From JAFLCL01 sp039809495 (GTDB lineage: Bacteria > Myxococcota_A > Polyangia > Polyangiales > Sandaracinaceae): a DNA stretch of 64,000 nt. The DNA lies in assembly GCA_039809495.1 (NCBI GenBank), contig JBDHVC010000001.1, positions 186,001 to 250,000 on the forward strand, given 5' to 3'. The position numbers were made by a program, and so were the translations under genes. The notes under the pieces are model-generated. The model was given only the letters and a program-made list of their open reading frames with translations, did not search any database and was not told the origin of the DNA. This document shows positions 44,262 through 52,338 of the stretch, piece after piece. Numbering within the stretch: the first letter of the stretch is position 1; every line of letters begins with the position of its first letter.

Positions 44262-46076
44262 CTAGGAGAGGACGCGCTTCCTTCGGCGCACGAGGACGAG
44301 CGCGAAGAAGGCCGCGAGCAGCGCCTGGGCCGGCGAGCGCATCCGGCCGGGGGAAGCCGCGCACCGACCGCAGCCGCCGTCCGAGCTCGCGGGGGGGCGC
44401 TCGCTGCTCGCTCGAGCGCGGCACACGGACGTCGCCCCGTCGGAGGTGGCGACGCAGTCGTAGTCCCACGGGCAGGGGTTCGCGGCGTCGCAGAGCCTCG
44501 TGCAGCGCGGCGTGTCGCCGAACACCGCGCAGATGTCGCTCACGCAGCCCTCGTTCACCGTACAGGGCGCGCCGAGGCCCCCTCGGTCCGGGACGCACAC
44601 CGAGGAGCTGGCGTCGACCGGTGTGCAGGTGAAGCCCGCCGGACAGCCGCCTGCGCCGTCGCAGAACGTCGTGCAGAACGACGCGTCGGACTGGATCGCG
44701 CACATGCGCGAGGCGCACTCCTCGTTGGTGGCGCAGGGATCGCCGAGCGCGTTCGCGCGCTGGCAGGAACCGCATCCCACGCCGATGCCCGTCTGGCAGG
44801 CGGTGCCATCCGGACAGCTCGTCGCGCCGCCGGGGATGCAGGGCTCGGAGCAGACCCCCTCCGCGCAGAAGAGCGAGCTGCAGTCCGTCGCGTCGCCGCA
44901 GGCCTCACCGATCGCGCGAGCGCCCGCGCTCCCCGCGAGACAGACCCCAGAGCCGCACGTCCCCGTCGCCTGACCGTTGCAATAGAAGCCAGCGGGACAC
45001 GAGCGGGGGTCGAGCCAGTCGCAGGTCTCGGAGCACCTCCCGTTGAAGCAGACGCCGGAGCTGCACTCGGCGCCCGCGCCGCACGCGGAGCCGATCGGCG
45101 CCCCCGTCGAGCGGGGCACGCAAGCGCCGGTCGCGGCGTTGCAGCGCGCGCTCGCGTCGCACTCCGAGTCCGTGCGGCACCCCGCGCTGGCGGTGCAGTC
45201 GGGCCGCGTGCCGCGCGCGCGCACGCACTGGTTCGGTCCGCCGGTGATCGCGACGCAGACGTCGCCGCCGCCGCAGTCCGCGGTGCTCGTGCAGTCGCGG
45301 CCGCAGTAGCCGTTGCCATCGGGGTAGCCGAGGCAGAGGCCGTGCGCGCAGTCGTCGGGGGAGCTGCACGGCGCGCAGGTGTCACCATCGCCGGCCGCGC
45401 GGACGCAGGAGCCCGACGTGCACGTGTAGCCGCTCGGGCAACCGGTGGTCGTGCAGTCGGAGCCCGAGCTCGGATAGAGCGCGCAGATCCCGTTCTGGTC
45501 GTCGGTGCCGAGCCGCGCGACGCCGCCGCTGTACGCGAAGTACATCGCGGCGGTCCCGTCCGAGGAGTGATCGAGCCCGAAGAAGTGACCGCCCTCGTGC
45601 AGCACGATGGAGTACGCGTTGACGCGGCTCCCGCGCCCCGCGTCCGTCGTCCACGTGAAGTTGACGCCGTTCATCTGCATGTCGGCTTCGAAGATCCGGC
45701 CGCCGCTGAACTGGGGCTGCGTGACGCCGATCGCGTTGGCGTCGTAGGGCCAGCCGCTCTCGAGCCAGCCGATGGCCGACTCGCGATCACCCGTGCGAGG
45801 CGACGTGCTGGTGGTGCCCCCGTAGCTCGTCGTGAGGTTCGTGCACGAGACGCGGGTCCAGTCCTCCATGCCTCGACGCACCTCCGCCTCGGTCGCCGAG
45901 AACCCTCCGAGGTCGACCGAGCCGGCCGAGTGCAGGCGATAGGGCACGCTCCCGGACCAGACCGGGCGGCTCGCGGCGATCGGGGCCCACGCGTGCGCGG
46001 CGCCCGAGAGCGCGAGGATGAAGCCCACGAGCCCCGAGAGGAGCGCCGCGGCGCTCACGGTCCACCCTCGCCTCAT
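44262..46076 (-). CDS. Matrixin-like secreted zinc protease with MYXO-CTERM-like anchor
   Basis: 604 residues; the ATG at 46076 follows GGAGG and overlaps the preceding stop (ATGA). A signal peptide is followed by a metalloprotease domain with HEGGHFFGLDH (His160, Glu161, His164, His170) and a nearby Met (AAMYFAY). Residues about 225-560 are a Cys-rich series of EGF-like or disintegrin-like repeats (for example CPSGYTCTSGSC). The tail GCGRCAASPGRMRSPAQALL plus a hydrophobic stretch and RRRKR is MYXO-CTERM-like, implying surface anchoring by sortase-like processing. It is probably a surface protease or predation factor. Confidence 0.85.
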   Translation of the reverse strand: MRRGWTVSAAALLSGLVGFILALSGAAHAWAPIAASRPVWSGSVPYRLHSAGSVDLGGFSATEAEVRRGMEDWTRVSCTNLTTSYGGTTSTSPRTGDRESAIGWLESGWPYDANAIGVTQPQFSGGRIFEADMQMNGVNFTWTTDAGRGSRVNAYSIVLHEGGHFFGLDHSSDGTAAMYFAYSGGVARLGTDDQNGICALYPSSGSDCTTTGCPSGYTCTSGSCVRAAGDGDTCAPCSSPDDCAHGLCLGYPDGNGYCGRDCTSTADCGGGDVCVAITGGPNQCVRARGTRPDCTASAGCRTDSECDASARCNAATGACVPRSTGAPIGSACGAGAECSSGVCFNGRCSETCDWLDPRSCPAGFYCNGQATGTCGSGVCLAGSAGARAIGEACGDATDCSSLFCAEGVCSEPCIPGGATSCPDGTACQTGIGVGCGSCQRANALGDPCATNEECASRMCAIQSDASFCTTFCDGAGGCPAGFTCTPVDASSSVCVPDRGGLGAPCTVNEGCVSDICAVFGDTPRCTRLCDAANPCPWDYDCVATSDGATSVCRARASSERPPASSDGGCGRCAASPGRMRSPAQALLAAFFALVLVRRRKRVLS

Positions 46077-46702
46077 CGCGCGGCCTCCTGACTCTCGACG
46101 AGCTGCCGCACGTACCCGAGGAAGGCGTCGAGCGGCATGGACGACACCGTGCCCTCGCGCACCTGCATCGCCTCGCGGGTCCAGCTCGCGAGGCCCATCG
46201 CGCTCGTATCGCGCACGACCCGCGCGGCGACGCCCGGCACACCGGGGCGGACCTCGAAGTGACCTTGGGCCATCGCGTAGGTGCGGTACGTCCCACCGGG
46301 CAGCGCGCGCAGGAAGACCACGCACTCCTCGCCGAGGCGGAAGCGCGGCGTGCCCGCGATCCACGTCCCTCGGCCCTGGATGATCCCGCCGATCTCGTCG
46401 ACCTGCACGCGATCCTCGGCGCGGCCCTTGAGCACGTCGATGATCTCGATCGTGCTCCGCGTGTGCGGGGCGGCGCCGCGGTCGTCGATGACGAGCCGGG
46501 CGTCCACGCGCGCGACGCGGCCGAAGAGGATCACGTCGGACTCGGAGACGAGGCGCTCCATCGGCACCTCGACCATCACCGTCGCGCGAGCGGCGCTCAC
46601 GCCCATGGTCGCGAGGGTGATCGCGATCGCGAAGAGCCCGAGAGCGCGTGCGCGGGCCGTGCTCCCCGTCGCTCCCATGATCCACGTCCAGGCTTCCTTC
46701 AT
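46073..46702 (-). CDS. Secreted protein coupled to the matrixin-like protease
   Basis: 209 residues; the ATG at 46702 has GGGAG upstream. A signal peptide (ALGLFAIAITLATMGVSAARA) precedes a beta-rich domain with VSESDVILFGRVARVDARLV and FRLGEECVVFLRALPGGTYR. I do not recognise the family, although a similar domain often neighbours matrixin-like genes in myxobacteria. Its stop overlaps the protease start, so the two are made together; chaperone, inhibitor or co-secreted partner are all possible. Confidence 0.7.
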   Translation of the reverse strand: MKEAWTWIMGATGSTARARALGLFAIAITLATMGVSAARATVMVEVPMERLVSESDVILFGRVARVDARLVIDDRGAAPHTRSTIEIIDVLKGRAEDRVQVDEIGGIIQGRGTWIAGTPRFRLGEECVVFLRALPGGTYRTYAMAQGHFEVRPGVPGVAARVVRDTSAMGLASWTREAMQVREGTVSSMPLDAFLGYVRQLVESQEAAR

Positions 46703-46749
46703 CGCTGCTCCCGGTCGCTCGCCTCGCGGAGGCCTCGTCGAGTCGTACT

Positions 46750-48147
46750 CTATGCCCCGAGGGGCGGCGCCGTCGAGCGAGCCCCGAGCTCGTGCTCGAC
46801 CGAGCCCCAGCTCTTGCGCTGCCTCTGCGCGCTCGCGGTGTCACCGAGCGCCTCGTAGAGCGCGGGGATCGAGAAGAGGACGTCGCTCCTCCTCTTCGCC
46901 TCGAGCGCCTCCTTCACCGCGGAGAGCGACACCGCACGCGGGCAGATCAGCTTGCCACGGACGACGCGCCGCTCGAGCGTCTCCGCGTGCTCGTGCGGCT
47001 CGAGGGCGAGCCCCGCCGCGCAGCGCGGGCAGACGTGATCGACCCGGGTGTCATGGAGATAGAAGATGCATCCCTCGGGGAGCGCCTCGCCGAGGCGCGC
47101 GATGTCCCCGGCCTCCTGCTCCATGCCCAGGAAGGGGAAGCGCTTCTCGTCGCCCTTCTTGATCGTCCGTAGGAGCGGCATGACCGGGCGCGCGACGCCG
47201 CCACGCTCGAGCCGCATGACGGGCGCGGGGTCGAAGAGGATGACGTCTCCGAAGTCGACGATCGCGTCACGGGCCGTCGGGGTCCGGACCACGCCGTGGC
47301 AGGGAGAGAGAGGCGCGACGCCGATCACCTCGAGGACGATCGAGGCGTTGGGGACGCCGCCTCCGCCCGTCGCGCTGGCGCGGCCGAGGCCGCGCGTCGG
47401 CACGCGCACGAAGACCTCGTCGAGCATCGCGCCGTCCGCCTTCTTCACGAGCGGGAGCGCGCCCTCCTCGACCTCCACGCCGAAGCCGAGCGTGCGCCAG
47501 AGCGTCGCCGCCCGCTCCACGTCGGCGCTCGCGGTCGCGACCGTCGCCTGGTTGAAGAGCACCGCGCGCGTCGCTCCGAGGCGCTCCTCCGCGCGATCGA
47601 AGGCGATCGCGGCGGCGCGAAAGCGCCCCGCCCACTTGTGGCAGAGCCCGAGGTCGAAGAACGTCGACCCCTCGGGCGCGAGCTTGATCGACGCCTCGAG
47701 CCGCTCCACGGCCTTCGCGTCGTGAGCGCCGCCGAGCCGGCGATGCGCGTTACCGAGCATCGCCAGCAGGGACGCGCGGAGCTCGACGGACATCCGCTCG
47801 TCGAGGTGGGGATCGTCGAGGTGGGGCTCGCCGAGCGAGAGGACGAGGCGAGCCGGCGCGCCCTCGAGCGGGGGCTCGTCGAGCCCCCGCCGCTCGTCGG
47901 CGCGCAAGAGCGCGCGCAGGCCGAGGACGAGGAGCGTCGCCTCGCTGGGGAAGGCGCCGAGCGCCGCGCGCACGTCGTCGACGAGGCCGGGACGCGTCGG
48001 CGCGGCCTCGAGGAGGGTCAGCCAGGTCTCGGCGATCTCCAGATCCTCGACGATCCGCGCGCGGAGCGGGGCGATGTGGGCGAAGACCGCGTCCTTCGAC
48101 GGAAGCTGGAGCGCCTGTTCGATCAGGGCGTGTTCACTCTCGAGCAC
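46750..48147 (-). CDS. TPR-like protein of unknown function
   Basis: About 465 residues. No strong ribosome site; the GTG at 48147 is used here and a GTG 30 nt upstream (48177) is the alternative. No signal peptide. The N-terminal half is helical, TPR-like (STFFDLGLCHKWAGRFRAAAIAFDRAEERLG). The middle is beta-rich (DGAMLDEVFVRVPTRGLGRAS, IVLEVIGVAPLSPCHGVV). A CxxC pair, HVCPRC, could bind zinc. I cannot name the function. The next gene upstream on this strand is the HtrA-like protease. Confidence 0.55.
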   Translation of the reverse strand: MLESEHALIEQALQLPSKDAVFAHIAPLRARIVEDLEIAETWLTLLEAAPTRPGLVDDVRAALGAFPSEATLLVLGLRALLRADERRGLDEPPLEGAPARLVLSLGEPHLDDPHLDERMSVELRASLLAMLGNAHRRLGGAHDAKAVERLEASIKLAPEGSTFFDLGLCHKWAGRFRAAAIAFDRAEERLGATRAVLFNQATVATASADVERAATLWRTLGFGVEVEEGALPLVKKADGAMLDEVFVRVPTRGLGRASATGGGGVPNASIVLEVIGVAPLSPCHGVVRTPTARDAIVDFGDVILFDPAPVMRLERGGVARPVMPLLRTIKKGDEKRFPFLGMEQEAGDIARLGEALPEGCIFYLHDTRVDHVCPRCAAGLALEPHEHAETLERRVVRGKLICPRAVSLSAVKEALEAKRRSDVLFSIPALYEALGDTASAQRQRKSWGSVEHELGARSTAPPLGA

Positions 48148-48205
48148 CGGGCGAGTATGCCCGGCACCCCGAGACACGCCAGCGATCGCGAGGGCAGGCT
48201 CGGGA

Positions 48206-49318
48206 TCAGTTCTCCGGCACGGCGCCCAGCGGAATTCGGCGCGTTCCGTTGAGGAGCCCCGGCCCGACGGTGACCGTCACCTCCACGCTGTCGCCCGGAC
48301 GGCGCGCTCGAATGGCCGCCTCGAGCTCAGCGCCGCTGTGGACGGGGCGCCCGTCGATCGCGGTGATGATGTGCCCCGTCCAGGGAACGCCGAGCCGACT
48401 GACCAGCTCGGGCGGCGCGTCGCTCACACCGAGGAGCCCGCCTCGAGCCGCGGGGGAGTCCGGCTGGACGGCTTGGATCTGGACGCCCTCGAAGCCACCT
48501 CCGGCGAAGTCTCGGCCGAGGACGCCGAGGAACGCCGATCGCTCTCGTGATCCGGGCGACACGCCGCCGCCAGGCTCGATCGCGCCCGCCGTCGCGACGG
48601 GCTCTCGCCGCCGCTCCGTGCGTGTGCTCTCGAGGAACTGCGCGACGTAGTTGGCGGGGACCGCGAAGCCGATCCCGTGGCTGCCGCCAGTGCGGCTCAG
48701 GATGGCCGTGTTCACGCCGACGACCCGCCCGCGCCGGTCGACGAGCGGGCCGCCGCTGTTGCCGGGGTTGATGGGAGCGTCGGTCTGGATGAGGCGCCTC
48801 GCCATCCCACCGCCGACGTCCGGGACGTCGCGTCGCGCGCTGACGATCCCCTCCGTGAGCGTCCCGTCGAGCCCGAAGGGGCTGCCGAACGCGAGGACCG
48901 TCTGCCCGACCTGGACCTCGTCGGAATTCGCGAGATCGAGCGGCGGAGAGGGCACGGCCGCGCCGACGACCTCGAGGATCGCGAGGTCGTGCGAGGGATC
49001 CGTTCGGATCACGCGAGCGCGCAGCGTCGTCCCACTCCCGAAGCGCACCTGGGCGTCACGACCGCGCTCGACGACGTGGTGGTTCGTGATGACCCAGCGC
49101 TCGGCGCCGACGACGAACCCCGAGCCGCTCGAGGGGCCGCTCAGCACGGTGACGGTGCTCCGCGCGAGCCGCCGGGCGATGCGCACGCGCTGCGCGTCGG
49201 AGAGGGTCTGCGCAGCCACGCCGCTCGTCGGAGCGGCCACCACCCCGAGGGGGCCGAGGACGACGAGGACGGCCAAGGCGACCGCGCGCCATGTGTCAGC
49301 CATTCGCTCTCGATTCAT
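48206..49318 (-). CDS. HtrA/DegP-like periplasmic serine protease
   Basis: 370 residues; ATG at 49318 with GGAGG 6 nt upstream. A signal peptide ends near GVAAQTL. The trypsin-like domain has the triad His81 (TNHHVV), Asp111 (HDLAIL) and Ser188 (GNSGGP). One PDZ domain begins near residue 270 (SAFLGVLGRDFAGGGFEGVQI) and includes a loop with SDAPPELVSRLGVPW. The PDZ and loop sense unfolded substrates. Regulated periplasmic quality control is the family role; the substrate here is unknown. It shares the intergenic space with the MshEN gene. Confidence 0.92.
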   Translation of the reverse strand: MNRERMADTWRAVALAVLVVLGPLGVVAAPTSGVAAQTLSDAQRVRIARRLARSTVTVLSGPSSGSGFVVGAERWVITNHHVVERGRDAQVRFGSGTTLRARVIRTDPSHDLAILEVVGAAVPSPPLDLANSDEVQVGQTVLAFGSPFGLDGTLTEGIVSARRDVPDVGGGMARRLIQTDAPINPGNSGGPLVDRRGRVVGVNTAILSRTGGSHGIGFAVPANYVAQFLESTRTERRREPVATAGAIEPGGGVSPGSRERSAFLGVLGRDFAGGGFEGVQIQAVQPDSPAARGGLLGVSDAPPELVSRLGVPWTGHIITAIDGRPVHSGAELEAAIRARRPGDSVEVTVTVGPGLLNGTRRIPLGAVPEN

Positions 49319-49484
49319 TCGCGCCTCCGGAACAGGTGATCCCTCGTGACGGACCCGCGCCGCCGCGCGGCCTTGGGCGGTGACCCGCGCCAGGGCCCTC
49401 GAGGTCACATCGAGCGTGCGTCACGAGCCATTCTACGCGAGCCGAGCCCGTTTCGTTCCCGGGCGGCGCTCGATGGCTGCTCGC

Positions 49485-49514
49485 TTGACCAGGCGAAGCG
49501 GTTCCCGGTACTTC
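49485..49514 (+). promoter_or_regulatory. Candidate promoter giving a leaderless message
   Basis: TTGACC (49485-49490), 18 nt, TACTTC (49509-49514). The transcript start would fall at about 49521-49523, at the ATG of the next gene, which has no ribosome site of its own. Confidence 0.5.
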
Positions 49515-49522
49515 CGACCCCG

Positions 49523-50929
49523 ATGCCCGTCGACCTCGGCACCCGACTCGTCGCCGCAGGGCTCGTGAGCGCCGCCGGGCTCGAGGAGGCGCTCGCGATG
49601 TCTCCGCGGCACGACGTCGCCCTCGTTCGAATCCTCATCGAGCGGGGGCTCTCGGACGAGCGGCTCGCTCGGCATTTCGCCGACGAGGGCTTCGGCCCGA
49701 TCGTCTCGAGCGAAGAGCTCGGCGCCGCGTCGGGCGAGGCCCTCGCCCCCTCGATCCCGCGCGTCGTCCAGGAGGAATTCGCCCTCCTGCCCCTCCGCTA
49801 CGATGGCGCTCGCTGGGTCGTCGCGATGGCGGTCCCGACCGATCGCCACGCGATCCTCGAGGTCGAGCGGCTCGTCCGGGCGCCGATCGCGGCGAGGGTC
49901 GTCCGCTGGGGCGAGGTGTGCACGACCTCTCGCGAGGCCGAGCCCCCCGTCGCGCTCGTTCGACGTCGTGACACCCTCACGCCGGCCTCCGCGATCGGCG
50001 CGCCCGCGCGGGGCGGCGCCCCAGTCGATCCCGCGCTCGACGAGGCCATCCCGCTCGTCCGCCTCAAGTCGCTTGCGCCGCGACCCCAAGCGCCGATGGC
50101 CGCTCTCCCCCACCGGCTCCCACGTCGAGCGCCGACGCCGCTCTACACCGAGGTCGCGCGCTCACCCGGACCGCGCGAGCTCCTCCGACGAGAGCTCACC
50201 CGAGGGCCGCAGCCGCATCGGAGCGACGCCGAGGAGACCTCGGCGCCGGGGACGGCGAGGATCCCGACCACGAGCCCGAACCGCGAGCCGTCGGCGCCTC
50301 CCCCGCGCGCCACGAGCTCGGGCTGGGCCAGCCTCCCCTCGCCCGCGCCGCGACCCGAGCCTCGCCGAAGGCGACGCCCTCGAGGCGAGCCCCGACCACG
50401 AGCCGCGGGAGGGCCGAGCCCGAGTGCGCCGAGCCCGAGTGGGCCGAGCCCGAGTGGGCCGAGCGATCCCTCGAGCGCGTTCGCCGCCCTTCGCCGCGCG
50501 AGCGAGCTCGACGTCGTCGTCCAGCTCACGCTCGAGGCCTCCCTCACGTTCTCGCGGAGCGCGGTGTTCTTCGTGCTGCGGCGCGGGATCCTCCGTGGGC
50601 GTGGCGGGGTCGGTCCCCACATCGGCGAAGACGCGGCTCGGAACCTCTGGATCCCGATCGGGACTCCTTCTCTGTTTCGAGACGTCGTCGAGTCGCGCGT
50701 GCCCTACGTCGGGCCCTACGGCGCCGCGATCGCGGATGGCCTCTTTCGGGCGACGGTCGGCTCACGCGGCGGGCCGCTCGGTCTCGCGCCCATCGAGGTG
50801 TCCGACAAGGTCGTCGGGCTCCTCGCGACCGATGGCGTCGCGCTCGAGGCGCGCGCCGTGCTCGAGCGCCTGCGGAGCGCCGTCGGGCGCGCGCTCGAGC
50901 GGATCATCGTGACGCGCAAACATGCCTGA
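49523..50929 (+). CDS. MshEN-domain protein with C-terminal GAF-like domain
   Basis: 468 residues. The N-terminus (LGTRLVAAGLVSAAGLEEALAM, then LARHFADEGFGPIVS and VPTDRHAILEV) is the MshEN/T2SSE N-terminal domain, which in PilB and MshE binds cyclic di-GMP. The secretion ATPase that normally follows is absent. A Pro/Arg/Ser-rich linker with GPSPSGPSPSGPS leads to a GAF-like C-terminal domain (LDVVVQLTLEASLTFSRSAVFFVL). The start at 49523 has no ribosome site; GTG at 49346 is the long alternative. Its 3-prime end overlaps the GT2 gene by 8 nt. Possibly a second-messenger sensor. Confidence 0.75.
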   Translation: MPVDLGTRLVAAGLVSAAGLEEALAMSPRHDVALVRILIERGLSDERLARHFADEGFGPIVSSEELGAASGEALAPSIPRVVQEEFALLPLRYDGARWVVAMAVPTDRHAILEVERLVRAPIAARVVRWGEVCTTSREAEPPVALVRRRDTLTPASAIGAPARGGAPVDPALDEAIPLVRLKSLAPRPQAPMAALPHRLPRRAPTPLYTEVARSPGPRELLRRELTRGPQPHRSDAEETSAPGTARIPTTSPNREPSAPPPRATSSGWASLPSPAPRPEPRRRRRPRGEPRPRAAGGPSPSAPSPSGPSPSGPSDPSSAFAALRRASELDVVVQLTLEASLTFSRSAVFFVLRRGILRGRGGVGPHIGEDAARNLWIPIGTPSLFRDVVESRVPYVGPYGAAIADGLFRATVGSRGGPLGLAPIEVSDKVVGLLATDGVALEARAVLERLRSAVGRALERIIVTRKHA

Positions 50930-51944
50930 GCCGGGCGAGTCGATCGCGGTCCTCTTGCCGTTCCGCGACGTCGAGGCGTGGCTCGACGCGGCGATCGCGA
51001 GCGTCCGAGCGGCGGCGTGCGTCGAGCGGATCGTGCTCGTCGACGACGGATCCCGCGACGCGAGCCGCGCGATCGCGGCGCGCCACGCCGGCCTCGACGC
51101 CCGGATCGAGCTCCTCGAGACGAGCGGGATCGGCATCGTGGGCGCGCTCTCCCTCGCGCGGCGCCGAACGACGGCGCGCTACCTCGCCCGCATGGACGGC
51201 GACGACGTCTCGCTCGCGGGGCGGATCGAGGCGTGCTGCCGGCTCCTCGACGCGGCGCCGCGGCTCGCCGCCGTCGGGACCCGGGTTCAGCTCGTCGGCG
51301 AGGGTGTTCAGGAGGGGATGAGGCGCTACGTCGCGTGGCAGAACGCGATCACGACGGCCGACGCGCACCACGAGGCGCTCCTCGTCGAGTCACCGCTCTG
51401 CCATCCGTCCGTCGTCCTGCGGGCGAGCGCGCTCGACGCGGTCGGGGGCTACCGCGACGGCCCCTTCCCCGAGGACTACGACCTCTGGTGCCGCCTCGAT
51501 CGCGCGGGCTACGAGCTCGCCAAGACGGACACCGTCGGGCTCGCGTGGCGGCATCGCCCCGGGCGCCTCACCTTCGCGGACGAGCGCTACTCGCTCGCGC
51601 GTCAGCGGGCGCTGAAGGCCGAGCATCTCGCGTACCGCCTCGCGCGCGCCCCGCGCGCCGAGCGCTTCGGGTTCGCCGTCTGGGGCGCGGGCCCGACCGG
51701 CACACGGCTCGCGCGCGAGCTCGAGCGACACGGCCTCCGCCCCCGCGCCTTCCTCGACATCGATCCGAACAAGATCGGGCGGATCCGCCGGGGCGTGCGC
51801 GTCGCCGCGCCGGCGCTCCTCCGAGACGAGCCGCGACCCTTCGTCGTCGTGGCGGTCGGAGCGCGGGGGGCGCGCGCGCTCATCGAGGCCGAGCTCGTCT
51901 CGCGAGGCCTCACGTCGGGGCTCGACTACGTCTGCGCCGCGTGA
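50922..51944 (+). CDS. GT2 glycosyltransferase with C-terminal Rossmann domain
   Basis: 340 residues. The GT2 core has IAVLLPFRDVEAWLDAAIAS, IVLVDDGSRD, and the metal-binding ARMDGDDVS (DxD). Later elements are LCHPSVVLR, PEDYDLWCRL. After residue 250 a separate Rossmann-like unit (FAVWGAGPTGTRLARELERHGLRPRAFLDIDPNKIG) resembles CoA-binding or NeuD-type domains. It is not part of typical GT2s. The start overlaps the preceding gene by 8 nt. A role in polysaccharide or surface glycan synthesis is likely; no other pathway genes are adjacent. Confidence 0.85.
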   Translation: MPEPGESIAVLLPFRDVEAWLDAAIASVRAAACVERIVLVDDGSRDASRAIAARHAGLDARIELLETSGIGIVGALSLARRRTTARYLARMDGDDVSLAGRIEACCRLLDAAPRLAAVGTRVQLVGEGVQEGMRRYVAWQNAITTADAHHEALLVESPLCHPSVVLRASALDAVGGYRDGPFPEDYDLWCRLDRAGYELAKTDTVGLAWRHRPGRLTFADERYSLARQRALKAEHLAYRLARAPRAERFGFAVWGAGPTGTRLARELERHGLRPRAFLDIDPNKIGRIRRGVRVAAPALLRDEPRPFVVVAVGARGARALIEAELVSRGLTSGLDYVCAA

Positions 51945-51959
51945 GGCGAGCGGCGCGCG

Positions 51960-52298
51960 TCAGAGCAGGGGCTTGGGCACGTCGTCGATCGCGAGGCGAT
52001 CGAGCGCATAGCGGATGAGCGCGCTCCTCGTCATGCGGCGATGGCCCCGCGTCTTGAGCGCGGCGACCTTGGCGTCGAGCGCGGCGAGATCCTCGACGTA
52101 CATCGAGATGCAGATGATCTCGTAGTGGTCGGGCTTGGGCTTCTTCGCGCGCTTGCGACCCGACGCCGGGCGCGCGCGCTCCTTCTGGAGGATCGCGGGG
52201 CGCGCGGCGGGCTCGGGCCGGTAGAACGAGGTCTCGAGCACCTCGCGGATCTCGGCTTGATCGAAGAGCGCGTGCACCGCGCTGGAAGGATCCGTCAT
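51960..52298 (-). CDS. Small ribbon-helix-helix-like protein paired with ParA
   Basis: 112 residues; ATG at 52298. A basic central region (RKRAKKPKPDHYE) is followed by MYVEDLAALDAKVAALKTRGHRRMTRSALIRYALDRLAID, in which a beta strand and two helices suggest a ribbon-helix-helix DNA-binding domain. It is directly downstream of a ParA-like ATPase, 40 nt away. ParA with an RHH partner is the layout of small partition systems (ParG/Omega-type), so it may be the centromere-binding partner; tentative. Confidence 0.6.
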   Translation of the reverse strand: MTDPSSAVHALFDQAEIREVLETSFYRPEPAARPAILQKERARPASGRKRAKKPKPDHYEIICISMYVEDLAALDAKVAALKTRGHRRMTRSALIRYALDRLAIDDVPKPLL

Positions 52299-52338
52299 GA
52301 CACGTTTCTCCGTCTCTCTTGGGGTCGGGGGACCGAGC

